Source: Marinifilaceae bacterium
Lineage (GTDB): Bacteria > Bacteroidota > Bacteroidia > Bacteroidales > Marinifilaceae
Direction of reading: 5' to 3'
NCBI GenBank assembly: GCA_025210485.1
Contig: JAOARN010000089.1
Span: 1 to 54,116 of the forward strand
Length of the DNA: 54,116 bases
Under the pieces are notes generated by a model. It saw nothing but the letters and a program-made list of their open reading frames with translations. It ran no database searches and was not told the DNA's origin. Positions 8,735 to 18,000 of this stretch are shown here, piece after piece (position 1 is the first letter of the stretch; every line of letters starts with the position of its first letter). The translations under genes and the position numbers were made by a program.

Positions 8735-9422
8735 GACTCACAAACCATAAACGGTGAAATACGAAACGAAAGTCCCAAAACTTCGATAATCCACTAAAAT
8801 CAGATAATACAGCTCACCAACCACAAATGGTGAAAACATTTAAAAATATGCTTAAAAATCCTAGAATTTTTGAATTAAGGAAATCACAGTTATGAGTTTT
8901 CACAACCCAACTAGATTACAAATTTTAATTCCTAATTATCATAAATTAAGGAATTAATCATATTGAAAATATAAGTCATCAAATAAACTATCAGAGATTA
9001 TCATCAATCAAATCATTGATAAAAGCAATAACAACAGTTTAAATTCCCAAAACAACCAAGAATCAATGCTTCCGACTCACCAACCATTAATGGTGAAAGA
9101 AATTAGAAAACCATAAAAGACTTCTATCTTGCGATTCAAAAAAAATCGATATTAAACATATCAACGTAGATTCAAGTAGCAAAAATTAACGAATAAACTA
9201 TAGTAAAAACACATGCCTATAAACAAGCTATAAGAGGTTTTTAAAAACCCTCAAATCAATCTAAAACCAACAACAACATCCCTCAAACACTCAAAAAAAC
9301 ACTGTAAAATCAACACATACAGCGCACCAACCATTAACGGTGAAAGAATTTCAAAAGTTTTTAAAAGCTCGAAAATTGACTAAAATAATACGACACAGCT
9401 CACCAACCATTAACGGTGAAAG
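8735..9422. repeat. Dispersed palindromic repeat, left array of five copies
   Basis: Copies of a roughly 26-bp unit with consensus AGCTCACCAACCATTAACGG followed by TGAAAG lie at about 8735, 8811, 9074, 9321 and 9397. Each contains a short inverted repeat (CACC...GGTG around ACCATTAATGGT-like cores). Two pairs (8735/8811 and 9321/9397) have the same 76-bp spacing. Most are preceded by a second conserved word resembling ACTGTAAAATCA. The same family reappears at 53558-53983. The copies are not in a shared reading frame here, which argues against a coding origin. Confidence 0.8.
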
Positions 9423-9770
9423 TTATTAAAAAGCTTAAAGAAATTTTACATTGATAAGAGATAGGTCCTAGTTTCTAAATCAAAAGATTTAACTATTAGT
9501 GCTTAAATTCTAAATATAAATTTTATAAAACCAAATAGATAATTGATTGGTATTGCAAATCGATGATTACAATAATCAGATTTTATTGTCACACTATAGC
9601 TCCTTTCGGGTTTTATATCCAATCTATTAGCTTCTAGTATTATGAATAACTTGTCTCTACCAAGCTTTAATGTTTTCAAGTTTTGTTCCAAAACTAGATA
9701 CGTATAAATTTGATAAATAGATTGTATCCTACTGAATAGTTTTTAATAATTAATTCATACAAACTAAGTG

Positions 9771-9984
9771 TCAGCCATACAGGCTTATATAAAAAAGTAG
9801 ATTTCATAACATCAGGCTTAACCTGATGTTGTATAGTAAGGGCAATTCTGCAATAGAAAGAAATAATTATGACTTACATCTTGCCTAAAAAGGCATAAGA
9901 ACTCAGTCAGCTACATTATTCTATTGAAAATTAATTTTTTTGCCTGAAAGGCATTTATAACAGAGCCCAATGCAATGCATTGGG
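9771..9984 (-). repeat. REP-like hairpin cluster (inverted relative to the 32.9-kb copy)
   Basis: The element has several hairpins in order: AACATCAGG/CCTGATGTT (9808-9830), TTGCCT/AGGCAT (near 9890), TTTGCCTGAAAGGCAT (near 9940) and a CCCAATG.../CATTGGG stem ending at 9983. The same hairpins occur in reverse order and orientation at 32923-33186, with partial copies near 21.75 and 41.0 kb. No transposase lies next to it. Confidence 0.8.
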
Positions 9985-10110
9985 ATAAAAAGATTTATAA
10001 ATAAAAAGGCCGTAAACCTGAAATAAACATTTATAAATATTTTTTAAATTAATTCACCTTATAGTTATACTGATCCGTTATTTTAGGACGAGACAATTAC
10101 AACAAAAAAA

Positions 10111-10132
10111 GCCTACTTCCAAAGAAGCAGGC
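10111..10132 (-). terminator. Intrinsic terminator of ppdK
   Basis: On the minus strand GCCTGCTTC and GAAGTAGGC form a 9-bp stem with one G-U pair and a 4-nt loop, followed by a run of seven T. It lies about 27 bp past the ppdK stop. The single non-Watson-Crick pair is stable only in the minus-strand RNA, which fixes the direction. Confidence 0.88.
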
Positions 10133-10158
10133 TTTTTTATATATCGGATAATAAATTA

Positions 10159-12873
10159 TTATCTTAAGTTTGCTTGAGCAGCAGCTAATCTTGCGATTGG
10201 CACACGGAAAGGAGAACAAGAAACATAATCTAAACCTGTTCTGTGGCAGAACTCAACAGAGTTTGGCTCACCACCGTGCTCACCACAAATACCTAATTTA
10301 ATATCAGATCTTGTAGCTTTACCTTTAGCACAACCCATCTCAACTAATTGTCCAATACCATCTTGATCTAAGATTTGGAAAGGATCGTGTTTCAAGATAC
10401 CTTTTTCAACGTAGATAGGTAAGAATTTACCAGCATCGTCTCTAGAGTATCCGAATCCCATTTGAGTTAAGTCATTAGTACCGAATGAGAAGAACTCAGC
10501 AACTTCTGCAATTTCGTTAGCAGTTAATGCAGCTCTAGGAATCTCAATCATAGTACCTACCATATAGTCTACTTTAGCGCCTTTTTCAGCAAATACTTTA
10601 TCAGCAGTAGTTCTAATGATATCAGCTTGCATTTTAAGCTCTTTAACAGTACCGATCAATGGAACCATAATTTCTGGTTTTGGATCAAAACCTTCAGCTT
10701 TTAAGTCACATGCAGCTTCGATAATAGCTCTAGCTTGCATTTCAGTAATCTCAGGGTAAGTATTACCTAAACGACAACCTCTATGACCTAACATTGGGTT
10801 GAACTCGTGTAAGCCATCAACTTTAGCTTTCACTACTTCAACATCAACGCCTAATCTTTCAGCCATTTCTTTTTGGTTCTCAGCATCGTTTGGAGTAAAC
10901 TCGTGCAATGGTGGATCTAATAAACGGATAGTAACACCAAATCCGTCCATAGCTTTAAGAATTCCGTGGAAATCTTCTCTTTGGATAGGTAATAATTTAG
11001 CTAAAGCTTCTTTTCTACCTTCTTCAGTTTCAGCTAAGATCATTTCTCTCATTTTCCAGATTCTGTCACCTTCGAAGAACATGTGCTCTGTACGACATAA
11101 TCCGATACCTTTAGCACCAAAATCTCTAGCAGTTTTAGCATCAGCAGGAGTATCAGCATTAGTTCTAACGTACATTCTAGTGTGCTCTTCAGACATTTCC
11201 ATAATTCTACCGAAATCTCCTTCTAATGATGGCTTGATTGTAGCAACTTCACCTTCATAAACAACACCAGTAGAACCGTTTAATGAAATAAATTCACCTT
11301 CTTTAAACTCTCTTCCGTTGATAGTCATTGACTTACCAGAAACAACTAATCCAGAAGCAGAAGAAATACAACATTTACCCATACCACGAGCAACAACAGC
11401 CGCGTGAGAAGTCATACCACCTCTTTCAGTTAAGATACCAACAGCAGCGTTCATACCTTTTAAATCTTCAGGAGAAGTTTCACGACGTACTAAAATCACT
11501 TTCTCACCTTTTTCAGCCCATGCTTCAGCATCGTCTGCAGAGAAAACAATTTTACCTGTAGCAGCACCTGGAGAAGCAGGTAAACCTTTAGATAATTCGT
11601 TAGCAGCAGCTAAAGCTTCTTTATCAAATACAGGGTGTAATAATTCGTCTAATTTGTTAGGCTCTTGGCGTAATAATGCAGTTTTAGCATCAAAATATCC
11701 TTGGTCCATCATATCTACAGCAATTTTTACCATTGCAGCAGCAGTACGTTTACCATTTCTAGTTTGAAGCATCCATAGTTTACCATCTTGGATAGTAAAC
11801 TCCATATCTTGCATATCTTTATAGTGATCTTCTAATTTTTGTTGTACATCATCAAGTTGTTTGTACAATTCAGGCATCATTTCTTCTAAAGAAGGGAAAG
11901 TAGCTTTTCTTTCTTCTTCAGTAATACCTTTTCTTTCAGCCCATCTTCTAGAACCTTCGATAGTAATTTCTTGTGGAGTTCTAACACCAGCAACAACATC
12001 CTCACCTTGAGCATTGATTAAGTACTCACCGTTGAAAATATCTTCACCAGTTGCAGCATCTCTAGAGAAACATACACCAGTAGCTGAGTTTTCACCCATA
12101 TTACCATAAACCATTGCTTGAACGTTTACAGCAGTTCCCCATTCTTCAGGAATGTTTTCCATTCTTCTATAAAGAATAGCTCTTTCAGTATTCCATGAAT
12201 CGAATACAGCGCAAACAGCACCCCATAACTGATCCCATGGGTTTGTTGGAAAATCTTTACCAGCTTTAGCTTTAACTACAGCTTTAAATTCCTCAACAAC
12301 AGCTTTAAGATCTTCTACAGTCATTTCGTTATCTGCAGAGTAACCCTTAGCTTCTTTAACTTTATCTAAAACCTGTTCGAAAGGGTCGTGTTCGTCACCT
12401 TCAGCTTCAACACCCATTACCACGTCACCATACATTTGGATAAAACGACGGTATGAATCATAAGCAAATTTTTCGTTTCCTGATTTTTCTGCAATAATTT
12501 TCACAGTTTCATCATTCATACCAAGGTTAAGAACAGTATTCATCATACCTGGCATAGAAACACGAGCACCTGAACGAACTGATAAAAGTAATGGGAAAGC
12601 CTCACCTTTAGAGTCGAATTTTGCGTTCATTGCTTTTTCTGTTTCAGCAATTGAAGCTTCAACTTCTTTTTTAATCATTTCAACAACAGCGTCTTTACCT
12701 TGCTTGTTATATTCAGTACAAACTTCAGTTGTAATAGTAAAACCAGCAGGAACAGGAACTCCAATAAGGTTCATTTCAGCTAAGTTGGCACCTTTACCAC
12801 CAAGAAGGTTTTTCATGTCTGCTTTACCTTCGGCTTTTCCGTCACCAAAAGTATAAACGTACTTAGTACTCAT
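10159..12873 (-). CDS. ppdK: Pyruvate, phosphate dikinase
   Basis: The enzyme interconverts pyruvate + ATP + Pi with phosphoenolpyruvate + AMP + PPi. The 904 residues match the family length of about 880-910. The N-terminal ATP-grasp part starts with the GGKGANLAEM motif (about 26-35). The swivelling phosphohistidine domain has TERGGMTSHAAVVARGMGK with His490 as the phosphocarrier. The C-terminal TIM-barrel PEP site has FSFGTNDLTQM and LGICGEHGGEP with the catalytic Cys. It is a single-gene unit ending in a strong terminator. Its codon use is more G+C-rich and uniform than its neighbours, as expected for a highly expressed central-metabolism gene. The PPi it makes or uses links it to the PPi-phosphofructokinase at 39674-40891. 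Confidence 0.98.
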   Translation of the reverse strand: MSTKYVYTFGDGKAEGKADMKNLLGGKGANLAEMNLIGVPVPAGFTITTEVCTEYNKQGKDAVVEMIKKEVEASIAETEKAMNAKFDSKGEAFPLLLSVRSGARVSMPGMMNTVLNLGMNDETVKIIAEKSGNEKFAYDSYRRFIQMYGDVVMGVEAEGDEHDPFEQVLDKVKEAKGYSADNEMTVEDLKAVVEEFKAVVKAKAGKDFPTNPWDQLWGAVCAVFDSWNTERAILYRRMENIPEEWGTAVNVQAMVYGNMGENSATGVCFSRDAATGEDIFNGEYLINAQGEDVVAGVRTPQEITIEGSRRWAERKGITEEERKATFPSLEEMMPELYKQLDDVQQKLEDHYKDMQDMEFTIQDGKLWMLQTRNGKRTAAAMVKIAVDMMDQGYFDAKTALLRQEPNKLDELLHPVFDKEALAAANELSKGLPASPGAATGKIVFSADDAEAWAEKGEKVILVRRETSPEDLKGMNAAVGILTERGGMTSHAAVVARGMGKCCISSASGLVVSGKSMTINGREFKEGEFISLNGSTGVVYEGEVATIKPSLEGDFGRIMEMSEEHTRMYVRTNADTPADAKTARDFGAKGIGLCRTEHMFFEGDRIWKMREMILAETEEGRKEALAKLLPIQREDFHGILKAMDGFGVTIRLLDPPLHEFTPNDAENQKEMAERLGVDVEVVKAKVDGLHEFNPMLGHRGCRLGNTYPEITEMQARAIIEAACDLKAEGFDPKPEIMVPLIGTVKELKMQADIIRTTADKVFAEKGAKVDYMVGTMIEIPRAALTANEIAEVAEFFSFGTNDLTQMGFGYSRDDAGKFLPIYVEKGILKHDPFQILDQDGIGQLVEMGCAKGKATRSDIKLGICGEHGGEPNSVEFCHRTGLDYVSCSPFRVPIARLAAAQANLR

Positions 12874-13363
12874 AATTATATTTTATTTAAGTTTTGACAA
12901 GCTTGAGTATTAATCATCGGCTTATCGAATTAATAAAAGTAAACAATTTTGTATTCGGGAATTTAAATTAGTTTATCTATATATTTTTAGTTATCAATCT
13001 ATATATCAATACACTAAACATCTTTACTAAATATAATATTTCCCTTTATTTTTGAGTATACAAAAATAGCTTTCTTTTTTGCAAATTCAAAAAAAATATA
13101 AACAAGTATTTTACTTTTTAACAGACTATGAAATACTCTTGAAAAGCTTATTTTATGAGAAAAAAGGAGGCATTTTGACACATACCTATAAGCTAAACTA
13201 AGCACTAAATAAGAGAAGGCTTTCCTAAAAACCACGAATTGGTTCTAGAAAGCCTTCTGGCAATTTAAAAATTCTAGACTCATACTATATACAAGGCTTC
13301 AATAAACTTAGATTTAAATAAACATAAGTAAACCACTAACTTAGATTTGCTTTTCTATTCAAA
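12874..13363. other. Intergenic region upstream of ppdK
   Basis: This 490-bp gap must contain the ppdK promoter (minus strand, near 12.9-13.0 kb). I see no clear TAnnTTTG box. A strong hairpin at 13214-13258 probably closes the cluster A transcript. A 73-codon minus-strand frame at 13014-13235 starts inside that hairpin and looks like chance. Confidence 0.5.
13214..13258 (-). terminator. Long hairpin, probable terminator of the cluster A transcript
   Basis: A perfect 11-bp stem AGAAGGCTTTC (13214-13224) / GAAAGCCTTCT (13248-13258) encloses a 23-nt interior that contains a short ACC/GGT pairing. It lies about 105 bp downstream of the last cluster A gene. No long T-run follows, so it may be a Rho-assisted or processing structure, not a classic intrinsic terminator. 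Confidence 0.55.
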
Positions 13364-15358
13364 CTATAAATTATTTTTATCCTCTTCATCTTCATTTTGT
13401 TCTAAGGATATAAGATTATTAAATTGCTCAGATTTTTTAATCTGACTAGAGCCTTTGTCCTTTTTCGTGCCCATCATTCTTTTCGTATTACCTGTATTGC
13501 TTTGGGACTCTTCAAGATTTGCAGAGGCTTCAACAATTTTGTTTTTCACCTCATATTTTTTTTGAGAATTAGGACGTTTTCGCCCTTTTACATCTAAAGC
13601 AGGTAATCGAAATTTTTGGCTAACAGATTGCATTGGTTGGTTTTGAAAATTTTGGTTTAAAAAATTTTGCTCTTTTAAGTCCGTTTTTACCGTATAAGGA
13701 AACTTTTTAGGGGGAAGACTTTTGGGATTAAAAAATAAAGTATTCCAACAAAGCAATCCACTACAAAAATTCGAATTTTCTAATGAATGTAACGACCCTT
13801 CTTGTAGATTATGCGAAGAATATTTTTGGTTTATTTCTTCAATTTCATTATTAATATTTGGAATATTAATAATTAAAATATACAATCTATTAATCAACTT
13901 TCTTACAACTGGTTCTTCAAAATCATTAAATGGAACTAAAAAAATAATATCAATAAAATCCATTAGATTTTTCAAATATGGTTTTGGGTTTCGACTATTA
14001 TAAATTTTTTTATGTATACTTAATATACTATCGGAAAATTTATTTTTTTCATGTTTCTCTTCTGGGCTATAATTTTTAAATAAGCTAGTAAAGGAGTCAA
14101 AAATATATTTTAGTTCTTTATTTTCTACTTCTTTGAATTCTATAGCTTCTCTATCTTTATTATTTATCTGCACTCCTGAAATTGTTTTATTTTTCATTAT
14201 CGCAATCAATTCGACCAAGGTATCAACTGTTTCTTGATTCAATCTTCTAAAATCTAAAAACCTTCTTGGGGTAATTCCAAAAAATTTCTTCGGACCCAAA
14301 GGTCTATCGCACTGGTCAACAAATTCAGACATAAACGAATTGAGTTCTAGATTCACCAATGAATCCTCTCCCCACAATTTTCCAGAAATCTCTTTTATTA
14401 AATTTTCAGAGTCATTAGTATTTACCAACAAATTACCAGATTTTTTAAAAAGGCTTAACACACCTTTCAAGTTAGACTCATCCAAAATTTTAGATTCTTT
14501 TTTTAATAGGGTTCTCATTTGCTCTATATATTTCACCCATTCTGCCTTAGTTTTAATCCTAGATTCACCCTTATTGGGCAAGCTATCAGAGAAAATATTT
14601 TCACCATAAATTTCAACATATTTATTAAAATTATTAATTCCATTTTTTAGAATTTTAAATATGTCCTCAGGATTATAAGAAAGCTTCTGTTCTTGTGTTG
14701 CATCATTAATTTTTTCTTCCCAATGATTTAACTCTTCTTTCAATTCCATGATTGTCGAACTAAGTTCATTAATACCGTTTGACAATCGGAAGTGGGATAA
14801 AATAGTTGTACGATCATATAGAAGATTAAATAATACATTAACCTCTATATTTCCAAAACCTCTTTCTTCACCTAGCTTCACTAACTTATCCAACAGACTT
14901 CTTATAGTAGTAATACAATCAGTAATTTCCTTTCCAAGATTTTCGATTCCGGACTCATTTTGACTTAACTCAGAAATTTTGTCATTTTCAGATATAATTT
15001 TGTTATGTAAATCTATTAAGAACTTAAAATTTTTCATAGTATGAATAATAGGATCATAATCACCTAAATCTATTATCCTCATATGTGAAAGCTGCTTCTG
15101 CTCTGTCCCAAGATTGGAAATATTAGAAGAACTTTGTTGCTGATTTTGTCCTTGTCTATTTTGGGAAAGTAGATTTTTTGAACTAGAAAAATCTCGCTGT
15201 TGAGTGAGGTCGTTAGGATCACCATAAAACTCCTCCTTATTCTTATTCTTAAACAAATTAACTTGCGAGGAACCTACTGACCTATCACGATCATCTTTTT
15301 GCTGTTGCTGTTGATTTTCTTGCTGTTTCTGTTGATTATTTTTTCTTTTAAAAAACAT
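13364..15358 (-). CDS. Unrecognised Gln-rich protein, cluster A, paralogue of the 15446-17323 product
   Basis: I do not recognise this 664-residue protein. The first 80 residues are low complexity and Gln/Asn-rich (poly-Gln blocks at 8-20, more near 70-76), with no signal peptide or membrane segment. The middle (about 100-520) is predominantly helical, with Leu/Ile heptad-like spacing. A Cys-containing block (FCSGLLCWNTLFFNPK, about 525-545) is followed by a polar, basic tail. It shares layout and blocks with the neighbouring 625-residue protein: the block ending INDATQEQKLSYNPEDIFKI (about 215-235) matches NLYNATKKNKYSPILIVDII there, and the late helical and Cys block also corresponds. It is last of the cluster, 87 bp after the upstream gene. 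No enzyme motif is visible; a structural or scaffold role is only a guess. Confidence 0.8.
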   Translation of the reverse strand: MFFKRKNNQQKQQENQQQQQKDDRDRSVGSSQVNLFKNKNKEEFYGDPNDLTQQRDFSSSKNLLSQNRQGQNQQQSSSNISNLGTEQKQLSHMRIIDLGDYDPIIHTMKNFKFLIDLHNKIISENDKISELSQNESGIENLGKEITDCITTIRSLLDKLVKLGEERGFGNIEVNVLFNLLYDRTTILSHFRLSNGINELSSTIMELKEELNHWEEKINDATQEQKLSYNPEDIFKILKNGINNFNKYVEIYGENIFSDSLPNKGESRIKTKAEWVKYIEQMRTLLKKESKILDESNLKGVLSLFKKSGNLLVNTNDSENLIKEISGKLWGEDSLVNLELNSFMSEFVDQCDRPLGPKKFFGITPRRFLDFRRLNQETVDTLVELIAIMKNKTISGVQINNKDREAIEFKEVENKELKYIFDSFTSLFKNYSPEEKHEKNKFSDSILSIHKKIYNSRNPKPYLKNLMDFIDIIFLVPFNDFEEPVVRKLINRLYILIINIPNINNEIEEINQKYSSHNLQEGSLHSLENSNFCSGLLCWNTLFFNPKSLPPKKFPYTVKTDLKEQNFLNQNFQNQPMQSVSQKFRLPALDVKGRKRPNSQKKYEVKNKIVEASANLEESQSNTGNTKRMMGTKKDKGSSQIKKSEQFNNLISLEQNEDEEDKNNL

Positions 15359-15445
15359 ATATTTTTTTTTATATTAATATTAACTAATTCCTGTTTGTTG
15401 TTTTTGAGCAAATTGTACATCTCTTTTTATCAATCTAAATAGGTA

Positions 15446-17323
15446 CTATTCTTTTTCTTCTTCTTGTAGTTCTTGTCGTTTATTTAAAAAATAGCTATTC
15501 ATCAAATTACCAGATGGTGGATTCATCGAATCATACGGATTTCTAGTATTTTGCTCCTGCTGTAATTGAATCATCGATTGCTGTTGAGATTGATTCTTGA
15601 ATTGCTGTCGAGATAAATCAACCAACTGATTATATGAAGAAAAAGGATTGAACGAGATTTGAGCAAACTGCTGGTATTGATTCGAGTTATTAACCTCATT
15701 ATTAACACTAAGATTATCAAATGAACCAAAACCAGAAGGGGCTTTTTTTGGATTTTCACATTCCCAATGGGACAAATAAAATTGCTGACTATTAGTTGCA
15801 TTTTCTACAGTAATTATTTTAAAAAATTTAAAAATTTTCGACATTGCATCACAACAACAATGACAATTGCTCTCAAGAGAATCAGCCGACTTAAAATCAA
15901 ACTCCTCATCTTTCACTTTATCCAAAATTTCTGCATGACTCTCAATATACACTAATAGAGAACTAATGAGAGTAACAAATTGATCTTGCTCATCTTTTTC
16001 AAAATAGATTTGATTAAAAATATAAAATAACACTACTAAGAAATGACCAATAGTTTTATTGCTTTCTTCTTTTAATTTAGATAATGTTTGTATATTATAA
16101 TCAAGCTTAGCTGCTCTTTTTTTTTCATCATCAGCCACTATATAAACTTTCAGTAATTTATTAAATTCCCCTAAAATACACTTCAACTCATCTGATTCAC
16201 AAGCATCTATCCAATAAGAAATAGCTTCTTGGATTTTAGAGCATGAATCTTTATGTATTTTCTTTATAGGTGTTTTATAATAAAGCTTTAGCTTTTCTAA
16301 TTTCACACCCCTTTGATCCAAAGCGCCACTAAGCCGCTCAATCAATTTTTCTAATTCAGGAAAATTTAATTTATCTCTCTGTATACTTTGAATTGAACTG
16401 ATTTCCTTCCTAACACCATTCGAGGATATCAGTTTTCCTGTCTTACAATCTCTTAGCATGGTAATGTGATAGTTTTTTACACATGCACTTATTCCTTCTA
16501 ACTCCTTCTCTAAACGATCTCTTTCTAGCGGAAATCGTTTAATTCCAGAATCAGAATTTAAAAAGTTACGAATTATATCTACTATTAAAATCGGACTATA
16601 TTTATTCTTTTTTGTAGCATTATATAAATTTACCCGTTCATGTATTCCTTCCAACTTATTATCCAGATCATCCAGATTAAGAAGAAGATCAGTTAACTTT
16701 TCGAGTACATTAGAATTTTTCTCTTCCTTCAAGCTTTTAAAATATTTCAAAAAAACATTTAACGAACTTTTAAAATTATCAACATTAAGATTTTCTTCAT
16801 AATGTTCCGAATAAATCAAATCATTCAAAAATCCACAAATGTTATTTAAATAAGCTACAACAGCTTTAATTTTCATGTCACAGTCGGAATGCTTACATTC
16901 AAGTAAGAAGCTTAGAATTGACTCCAATGTTTTAAATAATTGATTATTTATTTCAATCAACTTTCGCCTAATCTCTATTTTTCCTTTTCCTTCTAATTTT
17001 TTTTCCCGGAATGCATTTAAGTTATCATAATGTATTTCTTCAATTGGAAGATCTTCCAAAACTTTATTCAAAGTATCAACAATATTAACATTTCCCTCCC
17101 TAGGTGGAATTATATTCAATGTAAGGTCATAATCATTTGGACCAGATTTTATCTGATAATTCTCAACTCTATTGGAAACTTTGATATCATTTTCTATTTT
17201 TTTAAATTCCGATTTATTTTTAGCTTTAAGATTTTCAGCTTCAGTAATAGCTGCCTCTATATATTTAACTTTTTCTGTATCTACATTTTTCAATTTAGTA
17301 CATCCTATATTTTCTGCATCCAC
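15446..17323 (-). CDS. Unrecognised helical protein with Cys cluster and Gln-rich tail, cluster A
   Basis: The 625-residue protein is of unknown family. Residues 1-480 are charged and helical, with several coiled-coil-like stretches. Residues about 483-530 contain a dense cysteine block (SNCHCCCDAM) followed by SHWECENPKKAPSGFG, possibly a metal site. The last roughly 90 residues are Gln/Asn-rich (SRQQFKNQSQQQSMIQLQQE) and end in acidic EEEKE. Compared with the 664-residue paralogue, the low-complexity segment has moved from the N- to the C-terminus, while the central helical blocks remain alignable by eye. There is no signal peptide. It starts 47 bp after the preceding minus-strand gene ends, so co-transcription is likely. 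Confidence 0.8.
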   Translation of the reverse strand: MDAENIGCTKLKNVDTEKVKYIEAAITEAENLKAKNKSEFKKIENDIKVSNRVENYQIKSGPNDYDLTLNIIPPREGNVNIVDTLNKVLEDLPIEEIHYDNLNAFREKKLEGKGKIEIRRKLIEINNQLFKTLESILSFLLECKHSDCDMKIKAVVAYLNNICGFLNDLIYSEHYEENLNVDNFKSSLNVFLKYFKSLKEEKNSNVLEKLTDLLLNLDDLDNKLEGIHERVNLYNATKKNKYSPILIVDIIRNFLNSDSGIKRFPLERDRLEKELEGISACVKNYHITMLRDCKTGKLISSNGVRKEISSIQSIQRDKLNFPELEKLIERLSGALDQRGVKLEKLKLYYKTPIKKIHKDSCSKIQEAISYWIDACESDELKCILGEFNKLLKVYIVADDEKKRAAKLDYNIQTLSKLKEESNKTIGHFLVVLFYIFNQIYFEKDEQDQFVTLISSLLVYIESHAEILDKVKDEEFDFKSADSLESNCHCCCDAMSKIFKFFKIITVENATNSQQFYLSHWECENPKKAPSGFGSFDNLSVNNEVNNSNQYQQFAQISFNPFSSYNQLVDLSRQQFKNQSQQQSMIQLQQEQNTRNPYDSMNPPSGNLMNSYFLNKRQELQEEEKE

Positions 17324-17370
17324 AACACAAAGTTTAATAAAGTTTAAAACACATAAGGTATATTCTACAT

Positions 17371-18000
17371 CTAATTGATCTCTTTTTGTTCTTTATGCTT
17401 TAATAAATACTTCGTTTCGTCTATCTCAACTACATCTTTCACTTCACTCTTATCATAAAAATTATAATTTTCATTCAAATTAGGATTATTTTCAAATTTT
17501 GATTTTTCATTCATTTTTCTTACTTCATCGTTTAATTCCGAACGCTTAGTTGAATATTTTTGGATAGTCTTTAAATAACTATTAAATGCAAATAAGAAAT
17601 CTTTTACAGCATTTTTCTGTTGTTGTATTCTTCCAGCATTTATTCTATTGCGTCGTGCGAATTTTAATAAAGTAGCTTCACTTTGGATTTTATGATATAC
17701 CTTATTGATACCCAAATCATCTATTAATTGTTGAATATCTGTGCTCCAATGATTAATCTTAAAATTATATGGATTTCCTTTCGTTTTAAAAAATTGATTA
17801 TCACTGTCAACCAATAGGAGAGTTCCCAATGTTTTTTGATACTGAAGAGATAATCTATTAACTTGAAATCCAGTGTTAGGAAATGGAAGTGTATTTGTCT
17901 CAAATTTTTTTTCATTCCATTCTTGCACAGCCTTATTTGGGTGTTTTTGTCCTGATTTTCCTAAGTCGCCGATGGTTTTTCCTTTTTCACTAGCCTCCAT
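17371..18000 (-). CDS. Unrecognised 209-residue protein, cluster A
   Basis: No family is recognised. The N-terminus (MEASEKGKTIGDLGKSGQKH) is polar and Gly/Lys-rich. The centre has FQVNRLSLQYQKTLGTLLLVD followed by NPYNFKINHWSTDIQQLIDD. The C-terminal half is a basic, helical segment (LLKFARRNRINAGRIQQQK) ending in a charged tail. It has no signal peptide or membrane segment. It lies 47 bp upstream of the 625-residue gene, on the same strand, and is probably the first gene of the A transcript after the disrupted interval 18001-18860. Unlike its neighbours it is not Gln/Asn-repeat-rich, and it could be a small adaptor of the larger proteins. Confidence 0.72.
   Translation of the reverse strand: MEASEKGKTIGDLGKSGQKHPNKAVQEWNEKKFETNTLPFPNTGFQVNRLSLQYQKTLGTLLLVDSDNQFFKTKGNPYNFKINHWSTDIQQLIDDLGINKVYHKIQSEATLLKFARRNRINAGRIQQQKNAVKDFLFAFNSYLKTIQKYSTKRSELNDEVRKMNEKSKFENNPNLNENYNFYDKSEVKDVVEIDETKYLLKHKEQKEIN

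Larger units (their letters stand above)
8306..10110. other. 1.8-kb non-coding interval rich in repeats
   Basis: No convincing gene is present. The left part (8735-9422) carries five copies of a short palindromic repeat and the right part (9771-9984) a REP-like hairpin element. The remaining DNA is A+T-rich with scattered stops. A palindrome ATAGCAGGTCTGCTAT sits near 8630-8646. This is a typical repeat-accumulating gap between unrelated transcription units. Confidence 0.6.

Noticed and set aside
8735..9422. Possible CRISPR array
   Set aside because: Copies are irregularly spaced (76 to 260 bp), diverge from each other, and the sequences between them are partly repeated as well. No cas gene is present.
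9503..9691. 62-codon minus-strand frame in the repeat region
   Set aside because: Its start is TTG, there is no ribosome binding site, and no family resemblance. It may be a fragment of a lost gene, but this cannot be supported.
10799..11260. 153-codon plus-strand frame inside ppdK
   Set aside because: It is antisense to strongly conserved PPDK coding sequence. Long antisense frames are expected from its codon bias.
13014..13235. 73-codon minus-strand frame upstream of ppdK
   Set aside because: It begins inside the 11-bp-stem hairpin and has the composition of A+T-rich spacer DNA.
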